Assembly: GCA_016714985.1 (NCBI GenBank)
Contig: JADKBS010000026.1
Coordinates: 62,001 to 126,000 of the forward strand
Length of the DNA: 64,000 nt
Origin: Saprospiraceae bacterium
Lineage (GTDB): Bacteria; Bacteroidota; Bacteroidia; Chitinophagales; Saprospiraceae
Direction of reading: 5' to 3'
Positions within the stretch are counted from its first letter, which is position 1. Each line of letters starts with the position of its first letter. Below the pieces are notes generated by a model. That model saw only the letters and a program-made list of their open reading frames with translations, searched no databases and was not told the origin of the DNA. Both the position numbers and the translations under genes were made by a program. Positions 54,706-63,880 of this stretch are shown here, in pieces.

Positions 54706-57700
54706 ATGAAACGACATTCACTCACTTTGCTATTGTTTTTGGGCTTTAGCCTTTCGCTGCAGGCCCAAAAAATTACCGGAAAAGTCACTTCTGCGGAAGA
54801 CGGGCTGCCACTTCCCGGGGTCAACGTGTTCATTAAGAACACTACCGTTGGAACCACCACCGAAGTGGATGGCAGTTATGAAATTAATGCTGGAAAAGGG
54901 GCTATGCTTGAGTTCTCCTTTGTGGGCTTCGAGAAAAAAGAAGTGGTAGTAGGCAGTGAAAATATCATCAATGTCGTACTGGAATCTTCAGCACAATTAC
55001 TGAAAGACGTAGTGGTTGTCGCTTATGGCACGGTCAAAAAAAGCGACCTCACCGGCTCGGTCTCCTCGGTTTCTTCGGAGGATATAACCCGCACCGCACC
55101 CACTTCGCTCGACCAAGCTTTACAGGGACGTGCAGCAGGCGTGCAGGTGACACAAGTGAGCGGACGGCCGGGCGGCGAAACCTCCATCCGCATCCGTGGC
55201 AGCAGCTCCATCAACGCTGGCAACGAGCCGCTCTATGTCGTGGACGGCATGCTTATCACCAGCGACAACGGGCAGACCAATGCGGGCGGCACCGCTGGTT
55301 CGGGCCTGAACGGATTGTCGGCCATCAACCCCGGTGATATCGAGCGCATCGAAATCCTGAAAGACGCCTCGGCCACTGCCCTCTACGGCTCCCGTGGCTC
55401 CAACGGCGTGGTTTTGATTACCACGAAAAGGGGCAAGGCTGGAAAATCGAGCGTCACATTTGACACGTACTACGGTGTGCAGGAGGTGACCAAACAATTG
55501 GACATGCTCAACGGCCAAGAATTCGCCAATTACATGAACGAGTTCAGCGAGGAATCAGGCCTGCCTTTCGATGTCCGGTATTTGATACCCGAAAAAATCG
55601 GGGAAGGCACTGATTGGCAAAAGGCGATTTTCAGGCAGGCAACGATGCAGAGCTACCAATTGAGCGCACTCGGCGGCTCAGAAAATACCCAGTTTTCCAT
55701 CAGTGGCGGCTATTTCAAGCAGGAAGGCATCATCATCAACTCCGATTTTGAGCGGTACAGCTTCCGCACCAATTTGGACCAAAAGATCAGCAACCGTTTC
55801 AAGGTCGGCAGCAGCGTGAGCCTCAGCTACATCAAGTCGAGGGGCGTACTCACAGGGGCGCAAAGTGCCGGTACTGGCACCCTACTGCCTGGCGCTACGA
55901 CTTCTGCCCTGCTGTTTCCACCCACCTTGCCCGTGCTCGATTCCACGGTGGCCGGGGGCTATACTTTTGAGGACGACCGGGGCAGGGACATCGGCAACCC
56001 CGTGGCCGATGCCCTCGAAACCGACAACCTCTCGAACAATGCCCGGGCCATCGCGAACCTCTACGGCATCTACAAAATCGCCGAAGGGCTTGACTTGAAA
56101 GCCTCAGCAGGGGTGGACGGGTTTTCGGTGAAGGACAACCGTTTTGTCCCCAATTACTTGAAGCGGTCGGAGCCAAACAACGGCGATGCGGTGGTGGCAA
56201 CGGTGGACGGCTTGAGCTGGCTTTCCGAGTTCACCCTCACCTACAGCCGAAAACTGAGCAAGCGCCACACCTTCGATGCACTGGCGGGCACCAGTTTTCA
56301 GGGGTTCCGCTCTGAGCGGCTCTTCGCATTTGCCCTCGATTTTCCCGACAACCGCACCGGCTGGCACAGCCTCGGCAGCGCCCTCAACCCTCAACCCGCT
56401 TCCACGGGGGAATCGGAATGGGGCATCGTCTCCTACCTTGGCCGGGTCAACTATTCGTTTGACAACAGGATACTGCTCACCTTAACGGGCAGGATGGACG
56501 GCGCTTCTAAGTTCGGGAAGAACAACAAATACGGCTTTTTCCCTTCCGGTGCCATTGCTTGGAAAATGCACGAGGAGGACTTCTTCAAAAACATGGGGGT
56601 GTTCCAAACCTTGAAATCACGCATCAGCTACGGCGTCATCGGCAACCAAGAGATTTTCCCTTATGCCTCGCTGGCCACGGTCGGCGCCATCGGCCAGGGC
56701 ACTTTCAACAACAGCGAAGCGTATATCGGGCAAGAGCCGCTGCGCTACCCAAACCCCGACCTTAAATGGGAACGCACCTCGCAGTTCGACTTCGGCATTG
56801 ACGCCGAGTTTGCCGGGGGCAGGCTGGGCGCCACTTTCGATATTTACCAAAAACAAACCACCGACCTGCTGCTCTTCACGCCGCTGCCAACCACGACGGG
56901 CTTCAGCGGCGCACTCTTCAATATTGGCGGCTTGCGCAACAAAGGCTTGGAGCTGGCGCTCAACTCCCGCAACCTGACAGGCGAGTTTGATTGGCAGACG
57001 GACTTGAACTTCTCCGTCAACCGCAACGAAATCACCGAGCTTTCACTGGGCAACGACATCTTCGTGCCGGGCGTGTTGACCGTTCCGGCTGGCTGGAGCA
57101 TCCTGCGGGAAGGCGAGCCTATCGGCACCTTCTACGGGCTGGTTTCCGATGGCATTTTCCAAACGGACGAAGAGGCCATGAGCAGCCCGCACCTCAAGGC
57201 GCAAAACCCAAAAGCGGGCGACCGCAAATACAAAGACCTGAACGGCAGGGACGCACAGGGCAACCTCACCGGCCAGCCCGACGGCGTGGTGGACGAGGCT
57301 GACCGCCAAATCATCGGCGATGCCAACCCCGATTTCACATGGGGCCTGACCAATAAATTTTCCTGGAAGGGTTTTGACCTGTCCGTTTTCATCCAAGGGG
57401 TGCAGGGCAACGACATCGTGAACGCCTACCTCTTCGAAATCGGCTCGCTGAATGCCGAAACCAACGTGCTGAAGGAGTTCTACGACAACCGCTGGACGCC
57501 CGAAAACCCCAACGACAAGTACCCGAAAGTCAACCCATCCGAGCGCAATACATTCAGCGATGCGCAAGTGGAAGACGGCTCTTTTATCCGCATCAAAAAC
57601 ATCACCTTTGGCTACAATCTGCCCAACAGTTTGCTGCAAAAAACGAAGTTGGCCAAGTTCCGGGTGTACGCCAGTGTCAACAACCTGAAAACCTTCACCG

Positions 57701-57822
57701 ATTACCGAGGCTATGACCCAGAGGTCAATGCATTCGGACAAAGCCACCTCCTGCAAGGCATTGACTACGGCGGCTACCCGCTGGCGAGGACGATTATTGG
57801 CGGGGTTCAGGTAGGGTTTTGA
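54706..57822 (+). CDS. SusC/RagA family TonB-linked outer-membrane transporter
   Basis: The 1038-residue protein begins with a signal peptide (MKRHSLTLLLFLGFSLSLQAQ). A carboxypeptidase-regulatory-like domain (about 22-100, ITGKVTSAEDGLPLPGVNV) is followed by a plug (SAQLLKDVVVVAYGTVKKSDLTGSV, IRGSSSINAGNEPLYVVDGM) and a TonB-dependent barrel ending in GGVQVGF with a terminal Phe. The SusC-type motif KNITFGYNLPNSLL is present near the C-terminus. An upstream in-frame TTG at 54694 is less likely than ATG 54706. With the SusD lipoprotein encoded 87 bases downstream it imports a glycan or oligosaccharide. Kinase, isomerase and transporter genes nearby suggest a hexose, possibly mannose-containing, substrate. 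Confidence 0.95.
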   Translation: MKRHSLTLLLFLGFSLSLQAQKITGKVTSAEDGLPLPGVNVFIKNTTVGTTTEVDGSYEINAGKGAMLEFSFVGFEKKEVVVGSENIINVVLESSAQLLKDVVVVAYGTVKKSDLTGSVSSVSSEDITRTAPTSLDQALQGRAAGVQVTQVSGRPGGETSIRIRGSSSINAGNEPLYVVDGMLITSDNGQTNAGGTAGSGLNGLSAINPGDIERIEILKDASATALYGSRGSNGVVLITTKRGKAGKSSVTFDTYYGVQEVTKQLDMLNGQEFANYMNEFSEESGLPFDVRYLIPEKIGEGTDWQKAIFRQATMQSYQLSALGGSENTQFSISGGYFKQEGIIINSDFERYSFRTNLDQKISNRFKVGSSVSLSYIKSRGVLTGAQSAGTGTLLPGATTSALLFPPTLPVLDSTVAGGYTFEDDRGRDIGNPVADALETDNLSNNARAIANLYGIYKIAEGLDLKASAGVDGFSVKDNRFVPNYLKRSEPNNGDAVVATVDGLSWLSEFTLTYSRKLSKRHTFDALAGTSFQGFRSERLFAFALDFPDNRTGWHSLGSALNPQPASTGESEWGIVSYLGRVNYSFDNRILLTLTGRMDGASKFGKNNKYGFFPSGAIAWKMHEEDFFKNMGVFQTLKSRISYGVIGNQEIFPYASLATVGAIGQGTFNNSEAYIGQEPLRYPNPDLKWERTSQFDFGIDAEFAGGRLGATFDIYQKQTTDLLLFTPLPTTTGFSGALFNIGGLRNKGLELALNSRNLTGEFDWQTDLNFSVNRNEITELSLGNDIFVPGVLTVPAGWSILREGEPIGTFYGLVSDGIFQTDEEAMSSPHLKAQNPKAGDRKYKDLNGRDAQGNLTGQPDGVVDEADRQIIGDANPDFTWGLTNKFSWKGFDLSVFIQGVQGNDIVNAYLFEIGSLNAETNVLKEFYDNRWTPENPNDKYPKVNPSERNTFSDAQVEDGSFIRIKNITFGYNLPNSLLQKTKLAKFRVYASVNNLKTFTDYRGYDPEVNAFGQSHLLQGIDYGGYPLARTIIGGVQVGF

Positions 57823-57828
57823 TTAAAA

Positions 57829-57895
57829 CCCCTGACCCCTAAGGGGGACCTAAATCGGGAAGTACAGAATTAGGTTCCCCTTTAGGGGTCAGGGG
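57829..57895. repeat. Long imperfect inverted repeat between susC and susD
   Basis: A 25-base arm beginning CCCCTGACCCCTAAGG (57829-57853) pairs with an arm ending GGGGTCAGGGG (57870-57895), with only one or two mismatches around a 16-base loop. It starts seven bases after the susC stop. It could stabilise susC mRNA, attenuate susD, or be a copy of a dispersed palindromic repeat. Confidence 0.7.
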
Positions 57896-57909
57896 TAAAA
57901 AAAGCAAAC

Positions 57910-59400
57910 ATGAAAAAATACATCGGCTTTTCCATCCTCATCTTGCTGCTTACCGTGGGCTTTTTTGCCTGCAAAGGCTTGCTCGAAGAAGACCCCAAGG
58001 ACCAGGTGTTCGTGGACAATTTTTTCCAAACGGAAAACGATGCCACCGCTGCCGTGAATTCGATTTATGGCATCCTCAACGCCACCAGTTCGGCCCCTTC
58101 TTTTGGCGGCGTCTATTTCAGCAATTACTGGGTGGCCACGGGACTGGCTTCCGATGAAATGGAAAACCGGCTGCCCGCCCCCGACTTCGACCAGTTGGCA
58201 ACCTTTACCCACCGTCCCGTGAACGGGGCACTCTATGAGTTTTGGAGCTTGGCCTACAAGGGAATCAACAACGCCAATTTCGCCATTGAGGGCATACCCT
58301 TGGTGAATGGTGACCCAAGCTTTAAAAACCAGCGCCTCGCTGAGGCCCATTTCCTGCGGGGAATGCTCTACTTCGACCTTGTCCGGTGGTTTGGCGACAT
58401 CCCACTCATTTTGACCCTTGGTGGCGAGGTGACGCCGCCCCGCAATGACAAGGACGAAGTCTATGCCGCCATCATCGCCGACCTTCAGTTTGCGGAGCAA
58501 AACCTACCCGATAGCTACTCGGCTGGCAACGGCCTTGGCAGGGCCACCAAAGGTGCTGCTACAGGCCTCTTGGCAAAGGTTTACCTCACCCAAGGCGAAT
58601 GGCAAAAATGCGTGGACCAATGCGATGCCATCATCAATTCCGGCAAATACGGGCTGTACGACGACTTCGCCGAAGCGTTCCGCATTCCCAATGAAAACGG
58701 GAAGGAAACCCTGTTCGGCATCGGGTTCGGCACCGCCAACAACAGCATTTCCTTCTGGGAGGCGGGGCAGTTCAATGTCCGGTTGTTGCCGACCAAGCTC
58801 TCTGGCGCAATCCCCGGCGTAAACGCCCAAGGCTGGCAAGTGGCCACGCAAAACCTTTACGACAGCTACGACCCGCAAGACCGCCGTCGGGAAGTCACGC
58901 TGTTGACCACCATCACCAACGTTGACGGCACGACGACCACCGTCGAGCCGCATATCCAGAAATACTGGGACCGGGTGAACGAACCGACTGCCGGGAACAC
59001 CGACCACGATTTCCCGTACCTGCGCTATTCCGACATCCTGCTGATGTACGCCGAGGCATTGAACGAGCTGAAAAACGGGCCAGATGCCGAAGCCTACGAC
59101 GCCGTCAACCAAGTGCGCAAGCGGGCCAGGTTCAACGGCATGACGGAACTAAACATCCTGCCCGATTTGACGGGACTATCCTATCAAGATTTCAAGGATG
59201 CCCTGCTGGAAGAGCGCCGCCATGAGTTCGTCGCCGAGGGCCACCGTTGGTTTGATTTGGTCAGGTTTGGCAAGCTGGAAGCACTCGTGCCGTTGGCAAA
59301 ACCGGGGGTACAGCCGCAGGCTTTTCACGACCTGTTTCCCATACCGCAGGGAGAGATTGACTTGAACCAGAACCTGTTACCACAAAATACAGGGTATTAA
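57910..59400 (+). CDS. SusD/RagB family outer-membrane lipoprotein
   Basis: The 496-residue lipoprotein has a type II signal peptide with lipobox Cys21 (LTVGFFAC). The SusD core includes NFFQTENDATAAVNSIYG, the TPR-like helices around LAEAHFLRGMLYFDLVRWFGDIPL, and the C-terminal RYSDILLMYAEALNEL and LLEERRHEFVAEGHRWFDLVRFG motifs. It captures glycans at the cell surface and passes them to the SusC protein encoded just upstream. Confidence 0.95.
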   Translation: MKKYIGFSILILLLTVGFFACKGLLEEDPKDQVFVDNFFQTENDATAAVNSIYGILNATSSAPSFGGVYFSNYWVATGLASDEMENRLPAPDFDQLATFTHRPVNGALYEFWSLAYKGINNANFAIEGIPLVNGDPSFKNQRLAEAHFLRGMLYFDLVRWFGDIPLILTLGGEVTPPRNDKDEVYAAIIADLQFAEQNLPDSYSAGNGLGRATKGAATGLLAKVYLTQGEWQKCVDQCDAIINSGKYGLYDDFAEAFRIPNENGKETLFGIGFGTANNSISFWEAGQFNVRLLPTKLSGAIPGVNAQGWQVATQNLYDSYDPQDRRREVTLLTTITNVDGTTTTVEPHIQKYWDRVNEPTAGNTDHDFPYLRYSDILLMYAEALNELKNGPDAEAYDAVNQVRKRARFNGMTELNILPDLTGLSYQDFKDALLEERRHEFVAEGHRWFDLVRFGKLEALVPLAKPGVQPQAFHDLFPIPQGEIDLNQNLLPQNTGY

Positions 59401-59508
59401 TACGCTAAAATAGGGCTTTCGAGCTACCGCCTTTAGCGCCCCAGCAGTTTTTATAAGAATGCCCTTTACTTTAAATCTCATCACCATTAGTCTTTTAAAC
59501 CTAATCTT

Positions 59509-59679
59509 ATGCTTGCAAGAATTTTCATCGCAATTGTTTTAGGTGTCAGCTTTTTGGGGTGGGTACTGTATCGGCTGCTTATCAAGAAAGACCTTAAAAA
59601 GCATTTGACTGAGTTCTATTTTGGGCTATTTTTTATAGGAATTTGGGTGTTGATATACTGGTTAATCACCAAAGATTAA
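59509..59679 (+). CDS. Small two-span membrane protein
   Basis: A 56-codon frame encodes two hydrophobic helices (ARIFIAIVLGVSFLGWVLY and YFGLFFIGIWVLIYWL) joined by a charged loop (KKDLKKHL). It ends 22 bases before the ROK gene and lies on the same strand as the sugar genes. No family is recognised. Length and composition make it a credible small membrane protein. Confidence 0.55.
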   Translation: MLARIFIAIVLGVSFLGWVLYRLLIKKDLKKHLTEFYFGLFFIGIWVLIYWLITKD

Positions 59680-59701
59680 AACCATAAAAAATTCAAGAAA
59701 C

Positions 59702-60652
59702 ATGCCCGTAATTACTTTAGACTTAGGGGGAACCCGCATCAAGTTCGGATTGCTGGAAAACGGGCAACTGCTCGCATCCGCCAATATCGAAGTGCCGTCG
59801 AGCGAGCATTTTGCCGCGGTGTTGCCTATCATCGAAGCGCAGGTTGGCAAGATGATAAAGGAAACGGGTGCCAAGCAATTGGACGATATCGGCATGGCCT
59901 TCCCCACCATCGTGGACAGCGACCGGATGCGGCTGCTGTACAAATACACAAAATACAACGATGCGAACGACCTCGACCTCATCGGCTGGGCAAGGGCGAA
60001 ATGGAATGCCCCGCTAGTCATGGAAAACGATGCACGGGCGGCCCTCGTGGGCGAGTGGCAGCATGGCGCTGGCACGGGCGTGGACAACCTCGTGATGGTC
60101 ACCATCGGCACGGGCGTAGGCTCAGCAGCACTGGTCAACGGGCGGCTCTTGAAAGGCAGCCACTACCTCGCCGGCAACCTCGGCGGCCACATGGCCGTCA
60201 ACTTCGACGGTGGCCGCTGCAACTGCGGCAACGTCGGCTGCTTGGAAAGCGAGGCTTCATCGTGGGCATTGCCTGGTATTCTGAAACGACTGCCCGGCTA
60301 TTCTGACAGCCCATTTGTCCCGAGTACTCGGGACGAAAAACCGGATTTTGAAGCAGTATTCCGTCTTGCCGCAGCAGGTGAACCATTTGCACTTTCTGTA
60401 CGGGAGCGAAGCCTCGAAGCTTGGGCAACGGGCATCCTGAACCTCGTCTATGCCTACGACCCAGAGCGGGTGGTCATCGGTGGCGGCGTGATGCACAGTG
60501 CGGACGTGATACTGCCATTTATCCAAAACAAAATCAACCATGCCGCTTGGCTTCCAGCAAACGCCGTAGAGGTAGTGGCAGCACAGGAGCCGGATTGGGC
60601 AGGGGTGATGGGGATGGGGTACTTGGCACTTAAAACAACGCAGAAGCATTGA
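59702..60652 (+). CDS. ROK-family sugar kinase (glucokinase-like)
   Basis: The 316-residue protein has the ROK layout: an N-terminal phosphate loop (ITLDLGGTRIKFGLLE), the sugar-binding MENDARAALVGEWQHGAG, the VTIGTGVGSAALVNG strand, and the zinc motif CNCGNVGCLES after GNLGGHM. It should phosphorylate glucose, mannose or an amino sugar in the cytosol. There is no N-terminal helix-turn-helix, so it is an enzyme and not a ROK repressor. An 18-bp palindrome lies within its coding sequence and encodes PSTRD in a loop. Its stop overlaps the start of the next gene. Confidence 0.92.
   Translation: MPVITLDLGGTRIKFGLLENGQLLASANIEVPSSEHFAAVLPIIEAQVGKMIKETGAKQLDDIGMAFPTIVDSDRMRLLYKYTKYNDANDLDLIGWARAKWNAPLVMENDARAALVGEWQHGAGTGVDNLVMVTIGTGVGSAALVNGRLLKGSHYLAGNLGGHMAVNFDGGRCNCGNVGCLESEASSWALPGILKRLPGYSDSPFVPSTRDEKPDFEAVFRLAAAGEPFALSVRERSLEAWATGILNLVYAYDPERVVIGGGVMHSADVILPFIQNKINHAAWLPANAVEVVAAQEPDWAGVMGMGYLALKTTQKH
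60317..60334. repeat. Perfect 18-bp palindrome inside the ROK kinase gene
   Basis: GTCCCGAGTACTCGGGAC is its own reverse complement. It sits in the coding frame of the kinase in a variable loop region after the zinc motif. Its form suggests a dispersed palindromic repeat that inserted without breaking the frame. Confidence 0.8.
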
Positions 60653-62394
60653 AACCAAACTACGACAAATATCCAACCGTAAAAGTAGCCGGATACAACA
60701 GCAAATGCTGGTCAGGCTGGCCCGCTATTTTTGAAAAAATCCAGGCTGAAATTGCTGCACAGGGCAAGCAACGAACCGTCATCGTCGTCGAAACGTACCC
60801 CGGCGTGGACGATGACGAAATCATGGGCGCTATCGCCAATTGGCTTTGCCCAAATGCTTTTTTCCATGCGCAGGACGCATTTTTGAGCGCAGCGAAGATT
60901 GACCAACTCACCCATCCCGACGTCACCGACGACCGCATTTTTGGCTACATGACCCGCCTGACCATCGAGCAGTTTTTTGATAAAAAAAAGCTGGCTGCGA
61001 TGCAAAGCCGCCTGCAAGCTTCGGAAGGCGTCATCGTCATATATGGCACGGGCGCATCGGTTGTTGCGGAGCAATGGGATTTGCTCATTTACGCCGACAT
61101 GGCCCGCTGGGAAATCCAACTGCGGATGCGTCGACACGAAGTGGCCAACCTCGGCACCAACAACCACGACCTTGAATTCCCGCAGCAATACAAACGGGCG
61201 TATTTCGTGGACTGGCGGGTGGCCGACCGCCTCAAAAGGCAATTGATGGAGCGCTGGGATTTCGTGCTGGACACCAATTTGCGCAGCGAACCCAAAATGG
61301 CAACGGGCGAAGCGGTGAGAACAGCCTTGCGGCAAACGGCAGCGCAGCCTTTCCGGGTGGTTCCGTTCTTCGACCCTGGGCCGTGGGGCGGCCAGTGGAT
61401 GAAGGAAGTCTGCGACCTCGACCGCTCCGCCGTTAACTATGCGTGGTGCTTCGACTGCGTGCCGGAAGAGAACAGCCTGCTCCTCGATTTTGGGGAAATG
61501 ACGATGGAATTGCCCGCCGTTGACCTCGTTTTTTACCAGCCAAAAAAACTGCTCGGTGAAAACGTTTTTTCCCGATTCGGCGCAGAATTCCCCATCCGCT
61601 TCGACTTTTTGGACACGATGGACGGCGGCAATCTGAGCCTGCAAGTCCATCCGCTGACGGAGTATATCCGGGAGCATTTCGGCATGTTTTACACGCAGGA
61701 CGAAAGCTACTACATGCTCGACGTGAAGGAAGATGCCTGTGTTTACTTGGGGTTGAATGAAGACGTGCAACCCGATGCGATGATAGCCGAACTGGAAGCG
61801 GCGCAGCAAACCGGCGTTTTCGATGCCGAAAAGCATGTGGCAAAATGGGCGGTCAAAAAGCACGACCACGTCCTGATTCCCGCTGGCACGGTGCATTGTT
61901 CCGGCAAGAACAGCATGGTGCTGGAAATCAGCGCCACGCCGTACATCTTCACTTTCAAGCTCTGGGATTGGGGTCGCCTCGGCATGGACGGGTTGCCACG
62001 CCCCATCAATATCGGCCACGGCAAACAGAACATCGAATGGGACAGGACGACCGATTGGGTGGCCAAAAACCTCCTCAACCGCGTCGATAAAATTGCCGAA
62101 GGCGATGGCTGGCGGGAGGAGCGCACGGGCCTACACGAAACCGAATTCATTGAAACAAGGCGACATTGGTTCACCAAAACCGTCCACCATAACACGGGCG
62201 GCAACCTGAACGTGCTGAACCTCGTGGAGGGCCGGGAAGCCATCGTCGAAAGCCCGACGGGTGCGTTCGAGCCGTTCGTGGTGCATTATGCCGAGACCTT
62301 CATCGTGCCTGCCAGCGTGGGCGAGTACACCATCCGGCCTTTTGGCGAAAGCGAGGGGAAGGAATGCGGGACCCTCAAGGCTTATGTGCGATGA
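60649..62394 (+). CDS. Class I mannose-6-phosphate isomerase-like protein with extra N-terminal domain
   Basis: The 581-residue protein starts at a TTG that overlaps the ROK stop. Residues about 235-581 are a type I phosphomannose isomerase cupin: GGQWM, the zinc motif LSLQVHP (Gln332, His334), the third-ligand Glu352 region (YTQDESYYML), and IPAGTVHCSG (His416). Residues 1-230 form an additional alpha/beta domain (RTVIVVETYPGVDDDEIMGAI, EGVIVIYGTGASVVA) with no evident P-loop. It may resemble a nucleoside-kinase-like fold. It should interconvert mannose-6-phosphate and fructose-6-phosphate, feeding the product of the kinase into glycolysis. The N-terminal role is unknown. Confidence 0.85.
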   Translation: MKPNYDKYPTVKVAGYNSKCWSGWPAIFEKIQAEIAAQGKQRTVIVVETYPGVDDDEIMGAIANWLCPNAFFHAQDAFLSAAKIDQLTHPDVTDDRIFGYMTRLTIEQFFDKKKLAAMQSRLQASEGVIVIYGTGASVVAEQWDLLIYADMARWEIQLRMRRHEVANLGTNNHDLEFPQQYKRAYFVDWRVADRLKRQLMERWDFVLDTNLRSEPKMATGEAVRTALRQTAAQPFRVVPFFDPGPWGGQWMKEVCDLDRSAVNYAWCFDCVPEENSLLLDFGEMTMELPAVDLVFYQPKKLLGENVFSRFGAEFPIRFDFLDTMDGGNLSLQVHPLTEYIREHFGMFYTQDESYYMLDVKEDACVYLGLNEDVQPDAMIAELEAAQQTGVFDAEKHVAKWAVKKHDHVLIPAGTVHCSGKNSMVLEISATPYIFTFKLWDWGRLGMDGLPRPINIGHGKQNIEWDRTTDWVAKNLLNRVDKIAEGDGWREERTGLHETEFIETRRHWFTKTVHHNTGGNLNVLNLVEGREAIVESPTGAFEPFVVHYAETFIVPASVGEYTIRPFGESEGKECGTLKAYVR

Positions 62395-62439
62395 CGGCCA
62401 ATCGTAAATCGTCCCAAAGGGATAAATAAATCAAGCAAT

Positions 62440-62461
62440 CCCTGTCTGCCGACAGGCAGGG
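62440..62461. repeat. 22-bp imperfect palindrome upstream of the sugar porter gene
   Basis: CCCTGTCTGCCGACAGGCAGGG can fold with CCCTG pairing to CAGGG and CTG(C) to (G)CAG. It lies 13 bases before the MFS start codon. Similar CCTGCC/GGCAGG palindromes occur as dispersed repeats in Bacteroidota; a role in translation control of the transporter is possible. Confidence 0.5.
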
Positions 62462-62474
62462 TAAAATCAACAAT

Positions 62475-63827
62475 ATGCCAACCAACAACGACACCATCAA
62501 CATGCGCACCGTCTATCTGCTCACGGCAGTAGCGGCGCTCGGCGGCCTGCTTTTCGGCTACGATACGGCGGTCATTTCCGGCGCCATTGGTTTTTTGAAA
62601 ACCAAGTTTGAACTGACCACGGCCATGCAGGGCTGGGCAGCTTCCAGTGCCATCATCGGCTGCATATTCGGCGCAATGGGCGCAGGCTGGGCCAGTGATA
62701 AATATGGCCGGAAAAAAGTGCTGATTTGGACGGCCATCTTGTTTGCCATTTCTGCCATTGGTGCGGCTGTGCCGCAAAACCTGACGCAGTTTGCCATCTT
62801 CCGCTTCATTGGTGGGCTGGGCATCGGGGCGGCTTCGATGGTATCGCCGTTGTACATCACCGAGCTGGCACCCGCTTCCATTCGGGGCAAATTGGTGTCG
62901 TACTACCAATTGGCCATCGTCATCGGCATCCTCGTTATTTTCTTCGTAAACACCTTGATACAGGGCTTGGGCGACGAAGCCTGGAACGTGGAATACGGCT
63001 GGCGCTACATGATGGCTTCGGGTCTGATTCCGGCAGTCTTGTTTTTGGTAGCGCTGTTTTTCGTGCCGGAAAGCCCCCGCTGGCTGACCAAGGAAGGCCG
63101 TGAAAAAGAAGCCTTGGCCGTGCTTTCAAGCATCAACGGCGAGGCGAAGGCGGGCGAGATTTTACAAGAAGTAAAAGCCACGCTGCACGAGGAGCAGGGC
63201 ACCTTGGGCGAGCTGTTCACCGGCCGTTTCCGAAAGGCGATTTTCGTGGGCATCGTGCTCTGCATTTTTTCGCAGGTGCAGGGCATCAACGCCATCATGT
63301 ACTATGCGCCAGAGATTTTCAAGGCGGTAGGCACGGGCACCGAATCGGCCTTCCAGCAGACCATCATCATCGGCATCGTCAACGTACTTTTCACTTTTGC
63401 CGCCATCCATTTTGTGGATAAAATGGGCCGGAAAAAACTGCTGCTCTGGGGCGGTGCGGGCATGTGTTTGAGCTTGGGCATGGTCGGCTTGGCCTTCCAC
63501 AATGGCTGGACGGGTTACGGCCTGCTGATTTTCATCCTACTTTATATCGCCTGTTTTGCGGCCTCATACGGCCCAGTGACTTGGGTGGTGATTTCCGAAA
63601 TTTTCCCCATCAAAATGCGGGGCGTCGCCATGTCGGTGGCCACGTTTGCGCTCTGGGTCGCCGTGTACGTGGTGACGCAAATGTTCCCCATTTTATTGGA
63701 ATCGGCTGGCCCGGCGGCCACGTTCTGGGTGTTCTGCGGGATGTCGCTACTGGCGTTTTTCTTCGTGTGGTCGCAGGTGCCGGAGACAAAGGAGAAGACG
63801 CTGGAGGAGATTGAGCGGACGTGGTGA
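62475..63827 (+). CDS. Sugar-porter MFS transporter
   Basis: The 450-residue, twelve-span protein shows the sugar-porter signatures: GGLLFGYDTAVISGAI in the first span, DKYGRKK in loop 2-3, RFIGGLGIGAAS in span 4, the PESPRWL motif before the central loop, QVQGINAIMYYAPEIF in span 7, DKMGRKK in loop 8-9, and PETKEKTLEEIE at the C-terminus. It moves a monosaccharide across the inner membrane, probably by proton symport, completing the route from SusC/D to the kinase and isomerase. Confidence 0.95.
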   Translation: MPTNNDTINMRTVYLLTAVAALGGLLFGYDTAVISGAIGFLKTKFELTTAMQGWAASSAIIGCIFGAMGAGWASDKYGRKKVLIWTAILFAISAIGAAVPQNLTQFAIFRFIGGLGIGAASMVSPLYITELAPASIRGKLVSYYQLAIVIGILVIFFVNTLIQGLGDEAWNVEYGWRYMMASGLIPAVLFLVALFFVPESPRWLTKEGREKEALAVLSSINGEAKAGEILQEVKATLHEEQGTLGELFTGRFRKAIFVGIVLCIFSQVQGINAIMYYAPEIFKAVGTGTESAFQQTIIIGIVNVLFTFAAIHFVDKMGRKKLLLWGGAGMCLSLGMVGLAFHNGWTGYGLLIFILLYIACFAASYGPVTWVVISEIFPIKMRGVAMSVATFALWVAVYVVTQMFPILLESAGPAATFWVFCGMSLLAFFFVWSQVPETKEKTLEEIERTW

Positions 63828-63880
63828 GTAAATGGGCAATTTTTAGCATAACTGGACGATTCAACTAAACCTCAACCGAT

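Noticed and set aside
60712..62019. Minus-strand 435-codon frame opposite the mannose-6-phosphate isomerase
   Set aside because: Third-position bias shadow of a clear enzyme gene on the plus strand.
62440..62461. Rho-independent terminator after the isomerase gene
   Set aside because: No U-tract follows and it lies 13 bases before the next start codon; more likely a dispersed palindrome.
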